32,820 nucleotides of DNA from Desulfurivibrio alkaliphilus. Lineage in GTDB: Bacteria; Desulfobacterota; Desulfobulbia; Desulfobulbales; Desulfurivibrionaceae. The stretch is from positions 1 through 32,820 of the forward strand of contig DSDS01000011.1 of NCBI GenBank assembly GCA_011048585.1, written 5' to 3'. Positions 22,224 to 30,441 of the stretch are shown one piece after another. Below the pieces are notes generated by a model. It made no database searches. It was not told the origin of the DNA and saw only the letters and a program-made list of their open reading frames with translations. Every line of letters starts with the position of its first letter. Position 1 is the stretch's first letter. Position numbers and translations under genes: made by a program.

Positions 22224-23252
22224 CTAGACCAGGAAACGGAACTCCCCTTTGCCGATCATATCCTGGAGGTGGAGAATACCGACCAGTCGCCGTTCACCGT
22301 CGGTAACCGGCAGCACCGTCACTTCATGGTTCTGCATGATACTGAGGGCATCGGCGGCCAATAGGTCGGCGGCGATGCTTTTGGGCGCGGCGGTCATCAC
22401 CTCCGCAAGGGTCGGGGCGTTGCCGGCCGTACCCTGCCCACCTCCGGCCACCATCCGCCGCAGATCCCCGTCGGTGAGGATCCCCAGCATCTCCTGGTCA
22501 TCCGCCGCCATCACCAGCACCGCGCCCAGGTTTTTGCGGTTGAGCTCGGCCACAGCCTCGGCCAGGGTGGCGCTGATCCGCACCCTGGGAATCTCGGCTC
22601 CGGTCAGCATCACCTCGGAAACCCGGACCTTGAGTCGTTCGCCCAGGCTGCCGCCGGGGTGATTGCGGCGGAAATCGCAGGCATCGAACTTCTTGCGATT
22701 GAGCAGAACCACCGCCAGGGCATCACCCAGGGCCAGCGAAGCGGTGGTGCTGGCGGTGGGAGCCAGCCCCAAGGGGCAGGCCTCCCGGGGCACAGCCACA
22801 GTCAGCACCGCGTCGGCCCCGGAAGCCAGGCTGGATTCCCGGCGGCCGGTCATGGCGATAATCCCCGCCCCCCGTTTTTTCAGGGTGGGCAGGAGCATAT
22901 TCAGCTCCGCCGTCTCGCCGCTATAGGAGATGGCCAATATCACATCCCGGGGATCGACAATCCCCAGATCCCCATGCATCGCCTCCACCGGGTGAAGGAA
23001 AAAAGCCGGGGTACCGGTGGAGTTGAGGGTGGCGGCGATCTTCTGGCCGATAATGCCCGATTTGCCGATCCCGGTAACAATCAGTCGGGTGGGACAGGCC
23101 ATGATCATCTCCACCGCCCGCTCGAAATCCTCCCCCACCTGCTCGATTACCGCCAGGATCCCTTCGGCCTCCAGGCGCAATACCTCGCGGGCCTGGGCAA
23201 TGCCGGTGGTGATTGCCGTGGTCGTCTCAGCCATCGTCGCGTCCGGACTCAC
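22224..23252 (-). CDS. kdsD: Arabinose-5-phosphate isomerase (KdsD/KpsF family)
   Basis: KdsD converts ribulose-5-phosphate to arabinose-5-phosphate, the first step of Kdo synthesis for lipopolysaccharide, so the cell has a Gram-negative outer membrane. The SIS domain is clear (VTGIGKSGIIGQKIAATLNS, then EAMHGDLG). Two CBS repeats follow (about 210-342), ending with GILHLQDMIGKG. Length of 342 is typical. The GTG start at 23252 overlaps the GAPDH stop as GTGA. An ATG six codons in, at 23234, is the alternative start. The coupling with GAPDH is unusual. Confidence 0.94.
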   Translation of the reverse strand: MSPDATMAETTTAITTGIAQAREVLRLEAEGILAVIEQVGEDFERAVEMIMACPTRLIVTGIGKSGIIGQKIAATLNSTGTPAFFLHPVEAMHGDLGIVDPRDVILAISYSGETAELNMLLPTLKKRGAGIIAMTGRRESSLASGADAVLTVAVPREACPLGLAPTASTTASLALGDALAVVLLNRKKFDACDFRRNHPGGSLGERLKVRVSEVMLTGAEIPRVRISATLAEAVAELNRKNLGAVLVMAADDQEMLGILTDGDLRRMVAGGGQGTAGNAPTLAEVMTAAPKSIAADLLAADALSIMQNHEVTVLPVTDGERRLVGILHLQDMIGKGEFRFLV

Positions 23253-24457
23253 ACCAACTGCTCGGCAATGCCGACCGTGCGATCGCCAAGCATATTGGTA
23301 TAGCTGCCCAACTCGTTGTCGTACCAGCCGTAGATCACGGCCTGGGTCACCGGCACCTCCACCCGGTCGGGAGCACCACTGCAGTTGAACTGACCCAGGT
23401 TGACGCTGATATTGGCGGTGCGGGTGTGGGTTTCCCGGGCCTCGATCACCGCAGCGGCGGCGGGATTGCCCACGATGTCGCAGGAGACCAGCTGCTGTTC
23501 GGTGTATTGCAGGTAACTGGTTTTGCGAGAATAGTCGCTATAGATGGAGTTGATCAGCTCCCGCTGGATCGGTCGCTCGCCATCATCCTGGAAGTTGACC
23601 ACCAGGATGATCAGCGAGCCGCTGGAGGTGGGAATCCGCACCGATTCGGCGATAAAGCCGATCTTCTTCATCTCGGGGATCACCAGGGGCAGGGCCTTGG
23701 CCGCGCCGGTGGAGGTCAGGATAATGTTGTTGAGGATACTGCGACTCTTGCGCAGATCGGTGGCGCCGGCGGCGGGCACCCGATCCAGGACCGGCTGACT
23801 GCCGGTGACGGCATGGACCGTAACCATCGAGGCACTGAGGAACTTGTCGGCCCCGAAATAGTCCATCAATGGTTTGACCATGAAGGAGAGGCAAGTAGTG
23901 GTGCAGGAGGCGGCCGAAACCATGAGGTGACGGGAGGGATCATAATCGCCGTCGTTGATCCCCATCACGGTGGTTACTACATCCTCCGGCATCTCCAGCC
24001 CCTTCTGCTTGATCTTGAAGGGGGCCGAGAGGATCACCTTCTCCGCCCCGCCCTGAAGATGGCCGCGCAGAGAGCCTCCGGGGGAATCGGCATCGGCGGT
24101 GGGGTCGGTGAAGGCCCCGGTGGTGTCCACCACCAGCCGCACCCCGTTCTCCTTCCAGGCAATCCCCCGAGGATCTCGGGACTGACGCAGGACTTTGACC
24201 GGCGTGCCGTTGACCACCAGGCTCCCGGCGGCCTCGTCCAGCTGTTCAATCACCGAACCGGTGAACTTGCAGCCATGCAGATAGGGGCCCAGGCGCCCGT
24301 AGGTGCTGTCCCGCTCGATAATGCCGGCGATATCGTTGAGGGAGGTGCCAACTTCACGGCCGACATTGACCACGATTTCGGAAAAAAATTTACGGGAAAC
24401 ATGGTGCCAGAGTGAGAGTTTGCCGATTCGGCCCAGGCCGTTGATCCCTAACTTCAT
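23249..24457 (-). CDS. gap: Divergent glyceraldehyde-3-phosphate dehydrogenase
   Basis: The NAD-binding start INGLGRIGKL and the catalytic SAASCTTTC (C185) with H215 in VTVHAV mark a type I GAPDH. The phosphate-binding STGAAKAL and the terminal WYDNE motif are also present. Compared with the family's usual 330-340 residues it is long (402), with inserts around 70-135 and in the 285-345 region. WYDNELGSYT replaces the common WYDNEWGY. The main active-site residues are intact, so an active dehydrogenase is likely, but cofactor preference or substrate may differ. AAGGAG lies about 9 nt before the ATG. It is the first gene of a pair with kdsD. Confidence 0.92.
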   Translation of the reverse strand: MKLGINGLGRIGKLSLWHHVSRKFFSEIVVNVGREVGTSLNDIAGIIERDSTYGRLGPYLHGCKFTGSVIEQLDEAAGSLVVNGTPVKVLRQSRDPRGIAWKENGVRLVVDTTGAFTDPTADADSPGGSLRGHLQGGAEKVILSAPFKIKQKGLEMPEDVVTTVMGINDGDYDPSRHLMVSAASCTTTCLSFMVKPLMDYFGADKFLSASMVTVHAVTGSQPVLDRVPAAGATDLRKSRSILNNIILTSTGAAKALPLVIPEMKKIGFIAESVRIPTSSGSLIILVVNFQDDGERPIQRELINSIYSDYSRKTSYLQYTEQQLVSCDIVGNPAAAAVIEARETHTRTANISVNLGQFNCSGAPDRVEVPVTQAVIYGWYDNELGSYTNMLGDRTVGIAEQLV

Positions 24458-24567
24458 CGTAAGCGATCTCCTTGGGATTAAATTGCTTGACTTAAGGTTA
24501 ACAGCGCTCCTTGCCTCCGTCAGGCGGCTTACGACCCCACCTAGCCAACAGAGAAAACGAATTGAAC

Positions 24568-24596
24568 ATTATACGAAAGGGGATCTCTTCAGGCAA
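24568..24596 (-). promoter_or_regulatory. Sigma70-type promoter of gap-kdsD
   Basis: On the minus strand TTGCCT (24596 to 24591), a 17-nt spacer and a perfect TATAAT (24573 to 24568) lie about 110 nt upstream of the GAPDH start. The 5' leader can form a small hairpin (GCCT, GACGG, AGGC). The rest of the 282-bp gap is taken up by the terminator at 24659-24718. Confidence 0.7.
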
Positions 24597-24658
24597 GGAT
24601 AAAGTGGCGACTTAGGGAACAACCGGCAACGGGGAAGGGGGCTTGCGGCGGCGCGCGC

Positions 24659-24718
24659 AAAAAAGCCTTCGGGCCGGGGAGAGCCGTCAAACAGCTCCCT
24701 CTCCGATCCGAAGGCTTT
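24659..24718 (-). terminator. Rho-independent terminator of the octaheme cytochrome gene
   Basis: AAAGCCTTCGG (24662-24672) pairs perfectly with CCGAAGGCTTT (24708-24718). An inner stem of GGAGAG (24678-24683) with CTCTCC (24699-24704) extends it. On the minus strand six T residues follow (A run 24659-24664). It lies 21 nt past the cytochrome stop. Confidence 0.9.
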
Positions 24719-24739
24719 AATACTGCCTAGAGTTCTCTC

Positions 24740-26188
24740 TTACTTCTTGGAACGGGCGGCGCCCCTGTTTTTCATGGGGTCGCCCTCATAACCCAGCGCC
24801 TGCCAGTCAAGCCGGCCCTGGGGGCTGTGGCAATCATTGCACTTGAGCGCCTCCTTGGCCGGAGAGACCATATGGTTCAGCCGCCAGTACATGGTGGTGG
24901 ACGCGAAGGCGTACTCGCCGCTGTAGGCCAGACCGCTGGCTTCCGAACCGGCCTTGGCCGCGGCCTGCCAGTCAAAGCTTTTCCAGAAGGCGGCATCAGC
25001 ATCCTTGCCGGCGGGCCACACCTTGGGGATCAGCAGATAATTGTGCTTGGCATCATAGATCTGTTTGCCCTGGTGTTCCTTAAAGGGGTAGATTTTGGCC
25101 CGGCGATCGTTGATATCCCCATTGGGCCAGTTCAGCCTGGTGACCTGGGCCGGGTCGATCTTATCCCCCACGAGATAGGCTCCGCCGCTGCCGTTGTACC
25201 AGAGGTAAACGGGGGTTACATTCATGCCCCACTCAAAGTGGCCCTTCTTTTTGTCATAGGCGACCACCTCCTTCTCACCGAAGACCTGGGGAGGGACCTC
25301 AAGATCCTGGCCGGCGGTGGACCAGTCCCAAACCAGCTTGGTGGGAATGGTCTTGGCATAGGCGGGAATGTGGCAGGTCTGGCAGGCCACCGCGTCGACA
25401 TGCCTGTTGAGCAGGGCGTTCTTGTGAGGCGCCTCCTGGTGGCACTGGGTACAGGTAAGGGCGTTGGTGCCACCGGGCGAGGTCACCCTGGCGTGGCCCT
25501 TGATATTGTGTTTTTCGGTCTGATGGCAATCCTGGCAAGAGTAGTTCAGGCCGTCAACCCCCATGTGCACATCCACCGATCTGGGGTTGGTCGGGGTTTG
25601 GGAATCGATATCGCCATGCTTGACGTTGTCGCCACCGCCGCCGTAGCCGTGGCATGCCACGCAGTTGGCCTTGCCTGGAGCGCCGGCCTGTTGAGCAATC
25701 TTGACCAGGTCGACCTTTTTCTCGTCCAGCTTGGGGTCGCCGGTGTAGCCGAAGGGCATCCCCGCCGCCGAGGAGGGCTTAGCGTAAGTGCCGGTGGTAT
25801 CGTGACAAATCAGGCAGTCCACCCGGCTCTGATCGTTGAAATCGAAGGAGCTGTCCTCCCAACCGTAGCCGATATGGCAGCTGGTGCAACGGGGTTCATT
25901 GCCGCCACTGACCCCAATGCAGAAGTTGTTGATCGCGTTTTTTTTACCCAGATCCACCTTGCCCCGGCCCTCAATCTCCTGGACCAGAGACCAAGTCCAG
26001 TGACTGGTCTGCATCACATCACGGGCCGCGTCGGCGTGACAGTTCAGGCACTGCTTGGTTACCTCCATGGGGTTGGCGAACGGACCGGTGATGCTCTGGT
26101 GGGCCATATTGGCGCTCACTGTGGTGGCCACGGTTCCGACCAGGGCCGTTGCGGCCATCACTGCGTAAACCTTCCACACCCTCTTCAT
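24740..26188 (-). CDS. Octaheme c-type cytochrome, tetrathionate reductase (OTR) family
   Basis: A signal peptide (about 1-26) leads to a periplasmic protein with eight CXXCH heme motifs at 47, 101, 125, 176, 218, 246, 269 and 450. The spacing, with seven motifs in the first 273 residues, one near the C terminus and a long stretch between, fits the OTR family (octaheme tetrathionate reductase, related to hydroxylamine oxidoreductase). Members reduce tetrathionate, nitrite or hydroxylamine in vitro; the physiological substrate is unclear. There is no membrane anchor. AGGGAGGAG precedes the ATG. It is transcribed alone, after the 1071-residue fusion gene on the same strand. Confidence 0.93.
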   Translation of the reverse strand: MKRVWKVYAVMAATALVGTVATTVSANMAHQSITGPFANPMEVTKQCLNCHADAARDVMQTSHWTWSLVQEIEGRGKVDLGKKNAINNFCIGVSGGNEPRCTSCHIGYGWEDSSFDFNDQSRVDCLICHDTTGTYAKPSSAAGMPFGYTGDPKLDEKKVDLVKIAQQAGAPGKANCVACHGYGGGGDNVKHGDIDSQTPTNPRSVDVHMGVDGLNYSCQDCHQTEKHNIKGHARVTSPGGTNALTCTQCHQEAPHKNALLNRHVDAVACQTCHIPAYAKTIPTKLVWDWSTAGQDLEVPPQVFGEKEVVAYDKKKGHFEWGMNVTPVYLWYNGSGGAYLVGDKIDPAQVTRLNWPNGDINDRRAKIYPFKEHQGKQIYDAKHNYLLIPKVWPAGKDADAAFWKSFDWQAAAKAGSEASGLAYSGEYAFASTTMYWRLNHMVSPAKEALKCNDCHSPQGRLDWQALGYEGDPMKNRGAARSKK

Positions 26189-26344
26189 GACTCTCCTCCC
26201 TTGCTACGTTCATTAAAAGAGATCCTGGCGGGGAACAGCAAACCGAGACCATGGCCGCAAAACAGCCAGATCCCACCGCCCCCGGGTTCCGGGCGACTAC
26301 CACCCTCTTTGCTCCATTTAGCCGGATTCTCTAATAATGTAAAC

Positions 26345-26366
26345 AAAAAAAGAATATTCGTTCTTT
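26345..26366 (-). terminator. Weak AT-rich terminator after the fusion gene
   Basis: On the minus strand AAAGAA, a 6-nt loop and TTCTTT (26366 to 26349) run into four more T residues. The stem is AT-rich and weak. It lies about 55 nt after the stop codon of the 1071-residue gene. The rest of 26189-26421 holds the upstream region of the cytochrome gene, with no clear promoter box. Confidence 0.4.
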
Positions 26367-26421
26367 GGTGGGGCAGGAAAAGATCATCACTTTATTGGTC
26401 CCGCTACCGGCCAAGATACAA

Positions 26422-29400
26422 TCAGGCCAGGGGACAGCGGCGGCCGACACACTGCTTGTTGGCGGCGGCCTGTTCGCATTTGAACCTGGCCGCCGCCAAC
26501 AACGGAACCGGCAGCAGTTCCCGGGAGATGGCGGCGGCCTCTTTCAAAGCGACCCAGGCCTCCCGCTGGCAACAACGAGCTCCGCTGATCCGCGCCACCG
26601 CCCCCAGCACCCGGGCGGTAATCTCCTGAACCCGACGGCGGGGTTCCGGAGTCATGGGGGTGGCGGCCAGCAGGACGCTGAAGGCGATCCCCACCCCCAC
26701 CGCCGCGCCACAGTTGCCCCAGAAACCGCAGACCCCTCCCGGCACCCTGGAACCCCGTTCGATTCCGGTTAAGATGGACTCCTTGTCCAACTTGCCACCG
26801 CGATTGCGATAGGTGGCCAGGATCACCCCCGGCACCAGGGCGTGGTGCTCGGGCCCGTGCATGGGGATCGCCGGATGGCGGCGGATCTGGGCCAACAGGG
26901 CCAGCATATCCTGCTCCCGGGTCTCGGCGCAGATCACCCGGATGGCGGAAAGACCGTCACGCTGATGACAGTCGTCGCAGATATAGTGACCCTGCGCGCA
27001 CGCTGCGTTGCTCTGTTTCCGTCCCCCGCAATAGTAGCAGGAGTACTCTCGCTGATCCCGGTCGTAGACGATCTCTCCCCCGCAAACCAGGCAACCGGCC
27101 CGATGGCGGGCGGCTTTCACCTCCGCCGGAGCGGGGCAGCAGCTGCCGCCCACCAAGTCGGGCAGGTCCGGCCCGTTCGTCGGCCCGGTAACCGGAACGG
27201 CCGAATCGGGCAGGATTTTCTCCGGCGACGGGGAGGGAAAGGGGGCACAGCAGCCGCCGCCCAAGGCCAGATTGGTCACCGCCCCGGCCCCGTCAACCAC
27301 AAAGATCGATTCGTCCCGCCCTTCCGCGGCGCCCAGGGGCAGCGCCACCCGTTGCCCCTTGCGCAACAGATATCCCTCCTCGGTGAGTACGGCGGCAAAT
27401 GGCCCCCGGTAGATCACCTCCCGGGACGGCTCCGGCTCCGGCTCCGGCTTGTCGGCGGCAAAGGTCAGGGAGTAGAAGCTGACCCCCTCTTCCCGGCGAT
27501 AGGGGAAGCGCTTAAGCAGGCGGGTACCGGTAAAACGGCAGCCGGCAAGCATGGCCAGAAGCTCCTCCTGCCGCATGGCCCCCCCCAGACATTCACCCCG
27601 GAATCGCTCACTGTTTTTAATCTTCAGCGGCACCGCCCCATCGGTGATGACGTCGGAAACCACCAGCCGTCCGCCGGGCTTGAGTACCCGGTAAATTTCG
27701 TGAAAAACCCGGCGCTTGTCGGGACTGAGATTGATCACGCAGTTGGAGATCACCACATCGGCACAACCATCGGGCAGGGGAATTTTTTCCAGAAAGCCCA
27801 ACCTGAATTGGAGGTTATCATAACCTAGCTCCCGCACCACCGCCGCCTTGGAGTGGTTGGCCAAAGCCAGCATCTCGGCGGTCATGTCGATGCCGTAGAC
27901 TCGGCCGGCAGCCCCCACGGCCTTGGCGGCCAGAAAGCATTCCACGCCGCTGCCGCTGCCCAGATCCACCAACACCTCGCCGGCCCGAAGGGCGGCATCA
28001 TGCACCGGACTGCCGCAGCCATAAGATTTGCGCCGCGCTTCCTCGGGAATGAAGGTGGCCAGGGCCTGCTCCGGCGCCAGAGGGTTGGCGATATCCTCGC
28101 GGGCGGACCGGGCGGCGGCGGCATAGAACTCCCGGACCTGGCCGTGACCCCGCTCCGCGGCCAAGGAGATCACGCAGTTGCAGTGGGTGAAGGCGACCTC
28201 ACCTCCGCCGTCGGAACAATCATGGCGCAGATCGCCCATGGTCAGCAGCAGGGCGGGCTTCTCCTCCGTCCCCTGACTCCGGGGGTAGCCGTCGGCCTGA
28301 CTGGCCATCAACCAGAGGGCCAGCCCGTTGTAAAGTTCCAGATAGGGATCGTGACCGACCAGCTCACCGCCGGCTAGATAACTGTGGTCCAGATCCCCGC
28401 CGCCGACGATGAACCTCAGCGGATTCCGGCGCCAGGCTTCACTGTCCAGCAGGGAGGAGGCCCGAATCTTCCGCAGCACCGGGCTTTCCCGCCACACCCG
28501 GCCCAACCCCTCGCCCAGGGATCCGCAAGCCAGTGCGGCGACCCCCACCAGGGCCGGAGAGGGATAGATCCGACCGTCGGGCCCCACGGCCAGCGATTCC
28601 CAGGCGGTGTTGGCCAGGTCATAACGGGTGCCCGGCGAGGAAAAAACCTGGGCCCGCAGGGTTTCCACGTTATCGATCAGCACCCCGCAACCCTGGGCCC
28701 GCTCCTGGGCCTCGAGCAGCCGGGGCAGAATCTCCGCCGGGGGCACAAACTGCTCCCGGCTGCCCTGGCCGCGGACAAAATGCCAGAGCAGATGCAGGTT
28801 GGCCACCCCCTGGGCGGCGGCAAAATCCACCAAGTCCGCCAGTTGCTCCACGTTCTCCCGGTTCACCGCCACCGCCAGGGTGGCAGCCAAACCATGTTGC
28901 CGCAACAGCTGAAGCGCCGCCACCAGCCGGCTGAAGCTGCCCCGGCCCCGCAACTGATCGTGGCGCTGCTCCAGGCCGTCCAGGCTGATCTGCAGATGCA
29001 GACGCTCCCGGGGCAACCGCAACAGTTGAGGCAGTTGCTCTTTAAGCAGCAGCCCGTTGGTCAGCACCACCACGTGTTTTTCATCAGCGGCCAGCAGCTC
29101 GCCAAGGATGGCGGCAAAATCGGGGTAGGTAAACGGTTCACCGCCGGTGAAGTAGAAGAGATTGCACCCCAACCGACCGGCTTGCCGTAAACCCTCCCCC
29201 AGCAACTCCCCGGGCAGGGTTTCCGCCTCACGTCCCGGCCGGGAGGCAAAAAGGCAGTGGCGGCAGGCCAGATTGCAGTTGTTGGTCAGGTGAAACCAGC
29301 ACTCCTTAAGGGCGAGGGGGACTGCCGACCCTCCCTCTCCAGCCCCCCGGACACCATCTTCGCCGGCTAGGGCCTCCAGCCGACCCCGGTAGGGCGTGGC

Positions 29401-29637
29401 CGGGCCGTCGAGACGGGCACACAAGCGGCCCGCGGCCACCAGCTCGGCAGCCAGCCCTCCCCCGCCGGCGCCCCTCCCTCGGCCGACGGCGCAGACCGCC
29501 TGCTCCAGGGTGCCGGCGGCCTGCAGGGCTCGCAACAGCTCATCGGCCCGATCATTGGCCACCACCCAATCCGGTTTTTCCGGATTGATATAGATCGCGC
29601 GGCCGGCATATTCCAGCCGCTGCCAGTCATCAAACAT
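26422..29637 (-). CDS. Multidomain fusion: PqqD-like, radical SAM, ArsM-like methyltransferase and Cys-rich C-terminal domain
   Basis: The 1071 residues contain several units. About 1-75: small region resembling PqqD/RRE-type peptide-binding domains. About 108-400: radical SAM core with CNLACRHC (C121, C125, C128) and TGGEP (164-168). About 400-490: extra region with C474, C486 and C488, perhaps a second cluster. About 535-725: methyltransferase of ArsM type, with the SAM loop LDLGSGSGVE and all three As(III)-binding Cys positions (YGCG C541, SNCVINL C633, GECLGGA C683). 734-840: Pro-rich linker with two Cys-Cys pairs (796-797, 833-834). About 845-1071: Cys-rich domain of the DUF5714 kind, with CLVCGG, CYYCGG, CDDC, GVCGFWGNCGAA and ARCCQ. 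AAGGAGGTG precedes the ATG. A role in arsenic, possibly selenium, methylation and further modification is inferred. No ars operon genes are nearby. Confidence 0.85.
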   Translation of the reverse strand: MFDDWQRLEYAGRAIYINPEKPDWVVANDRADELLRALQAAGTLEQAVCAVGRGRGAGGGGLAAELVAAGRLCARLDGPATPYRGRLEALAGEDGVRGAGEGGSAVPLALKECWFHLTNNCNLACRHCLFASRPGREAETLPGELLGEGLRQAGRLGCNLFYFTGGEPFTYPDFAAILGELLAADEKHVVVLTNGLLLKEQLPQLLRLPRERLHLQISLDGLEQRHDQLRGRGSFSRLVAALQLLRQHGLAATLAVAVNRENVEQLADLVDFAAAQGVANLHLLWHFVRGQGSREQFVPPAEILPRLLEAQERAQGCGVLIDNVETLRAQVFSSPGTRYDLANTAWESLAVGPDGRIYPSPALVGVAALACGSLGEGLGRVWRESPVLRKIRASSLLDSEAWRRNPLRFIVGGGDLDHSYLAGGELVGHDPYLELYNGLALWLMASQADGYPRSQGTEEKPALLLTMGDLRHDCSDGGGEVAFTHCNCVISLAAERGHGQVREFYAAAARSAREDIANPLAPEQALATFIPEEARRKSYGCGSPVHDAALRAGEVLVDLGSGSGVECFLAAKAVGAAGRVYGIDMTAEMLALANHSKAAVVRELGYDNLQFRLGFLEKIPLPDGCADVVISNCVINLSPDKRRVFHEIYRVLKPGGRLVVSDVITDGAVPLKIKNSERFRGECLGGAMRQEELLAMLAGCRFTGTRLLKRFPYRREEGVSFYSLTFAADKPEPEPEPSREVIYRGPFAAVLTEEGYLLRKGQRVALPLGAAEGRDESIFVVDGAGAVTNLALGGGCCAPFPSPSPEKILPDSAVPVTGPTNGPDLPDLVGGSCCPAPAEVKAARHRAGCLVCGGEIVYDRDQREYSCYYCGGRKQSNAACAQGHYICDDCHQRDGLSAIRVICAETREQDMLALLAQIRRHPAIPMHGPEHHALVPGVILATYRNRGGKLDKESILTGIERGSRVPGGVCGFWGNCGAAVGVGIAFSVLLAATPMTPEPRRRVQEITARVLGAVARISGARCCQREAWVALKEAAAISRELLPVPLLAAARFKCEQAAANKQCVGRRCPLA

Positions 29638-29671
29638 AATTAAGCACCTCCTTACAGATCATCAGGCCCCC

Positions 29672-29710
29672 AACCTACGCAAAAGCCAAATCCCGGTCAA
29701 ATAGATTATA
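29672..29710 (-). promoter_or_regulatory. Candidate promoters of the fusion gene
   Basis: Two options lie upstream of the ATG at 29637. One is TTGACC (29700 to 29695), 17 nt and TAGGTT (29677 to 29672). The other is a perfect TATAAT (29710 to 29705) with a poor -35. No ArsR-type operator is recognised. Confidence 0.35.
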
Positions 29711-29769
29711 GCGATGGGTGCGGCCAACTGTTATCGGCAAACACCGCGGCAAACGGGCCGGCTCCGCCC

Positions 29770-30441
29770 CTACTGCCCGTTATTAGGCAACCTGAAGGAC
29801 AGCGATCTGCTCAGCAGGTGATGACTCAGGCTCTCACTGGCCCCGACGCTCCGCCGCCGTAGTGATTTCTGAAAGAAAACGTTATTGGGAACTTGCACCA
29901 GGAACTCCGGCTCCGGTGGAGGAGGAGGCGGCGCGGGAGTAACCGCCGGCGAACCCGGATCCGCCTCCGCTAAGGGTTGGGGAGGAGTGGGAATTTCGGT
30001 CAAGGTGGTATACATCAGATTAAAACTGCGCACCCGGCCGCGCAGCCCTTTGTCACTGCCGGCCGGCTCGATCACCTCGATCTCTTCGCCGACCCTAAAG
30101 GCCCCGGTGGCGGCCAGCAGCAGGGCGCACATCACGTTGCTCAAAACACTCCAGACCGCGATAAAACCGATGGCCACCATTCCGGCCACGGTCAACAGCC
30201 CGGCCAGGATATGGGGCAAGCCCATCCCCAACTGCTGCAAGACCAGGACGGCCACGATAATCGTACAGAGCCAGCGGATCGAAAGCTTGGCGATCACATA
30301 GGTGGCCTGATTCAGATACTGGTGCCGCAGTAGCAGTTTCAGGACGCGCTTGGAACCGAAATATAGCAGCAGGCCCAGTACGATCACCACGACAATCCCG
30401 AACAACCCCAGACCAAGACCGACAAAATAGTCTCGACTCAC
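29770..30441 (-). CDS. Small MscS-type mechanosensitive channel family protein with Pro-rich insert
   Basis: Three hydrophobic segments (about 8-28, 50-70, 75-115) and the pore-lining/beta-domain junction (WSVLSNVMCALLLAATGAFRVG, then EIEVIEPAG) fit the MscS family. Such channels open on membrane tension to release solutes. In place of the short beta-turn there is an insert of about 33 residues rich in Pro (TPPQPLAEADPG, then PAPPPPPPEPE). The strand EFLVQVPNNVFFQKS then resumes. The protein ends at 223 residues, so the C-terminal alpha/beta domain of MscS is missing or replaced. Its start overlaps the rmuC stop by 4 bp. Confidence 0.85.
   Translation of the reverse strand: MSRDYFVGLGLGLFGIVVVIVLGLLLYFGSKRVLKLLLRHQYLNQATYVIAKLSIRWLCTIIVAVLVLQQLGMGLPHILAGLLTVAGMVAIGFIAVWSVLSNVMCALLLAATGAFRVGEEIEVIEPAGSDKGLRGRVRSFNLMYTTLTEIPTPPQPLAEADPGSPAVTPAPPPPPPEPEFLVQVPNNVFFQKSLRRRSVGASESLSHHLLSRSLSFRLPNNGQ

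Noticed and set aside
23213..24415. 400-codon open frame on the plus strand
   Set aside because: It is antisense to the GAPDH gene, whose active-site residues are intact on the minus strand.
24827..26629. 600-codon open frame on the plus strand
   Set aside because: It mirrors the octaheme cytochrome gene, where eight CXXCH motifs on the minus strand prove the coding strand.
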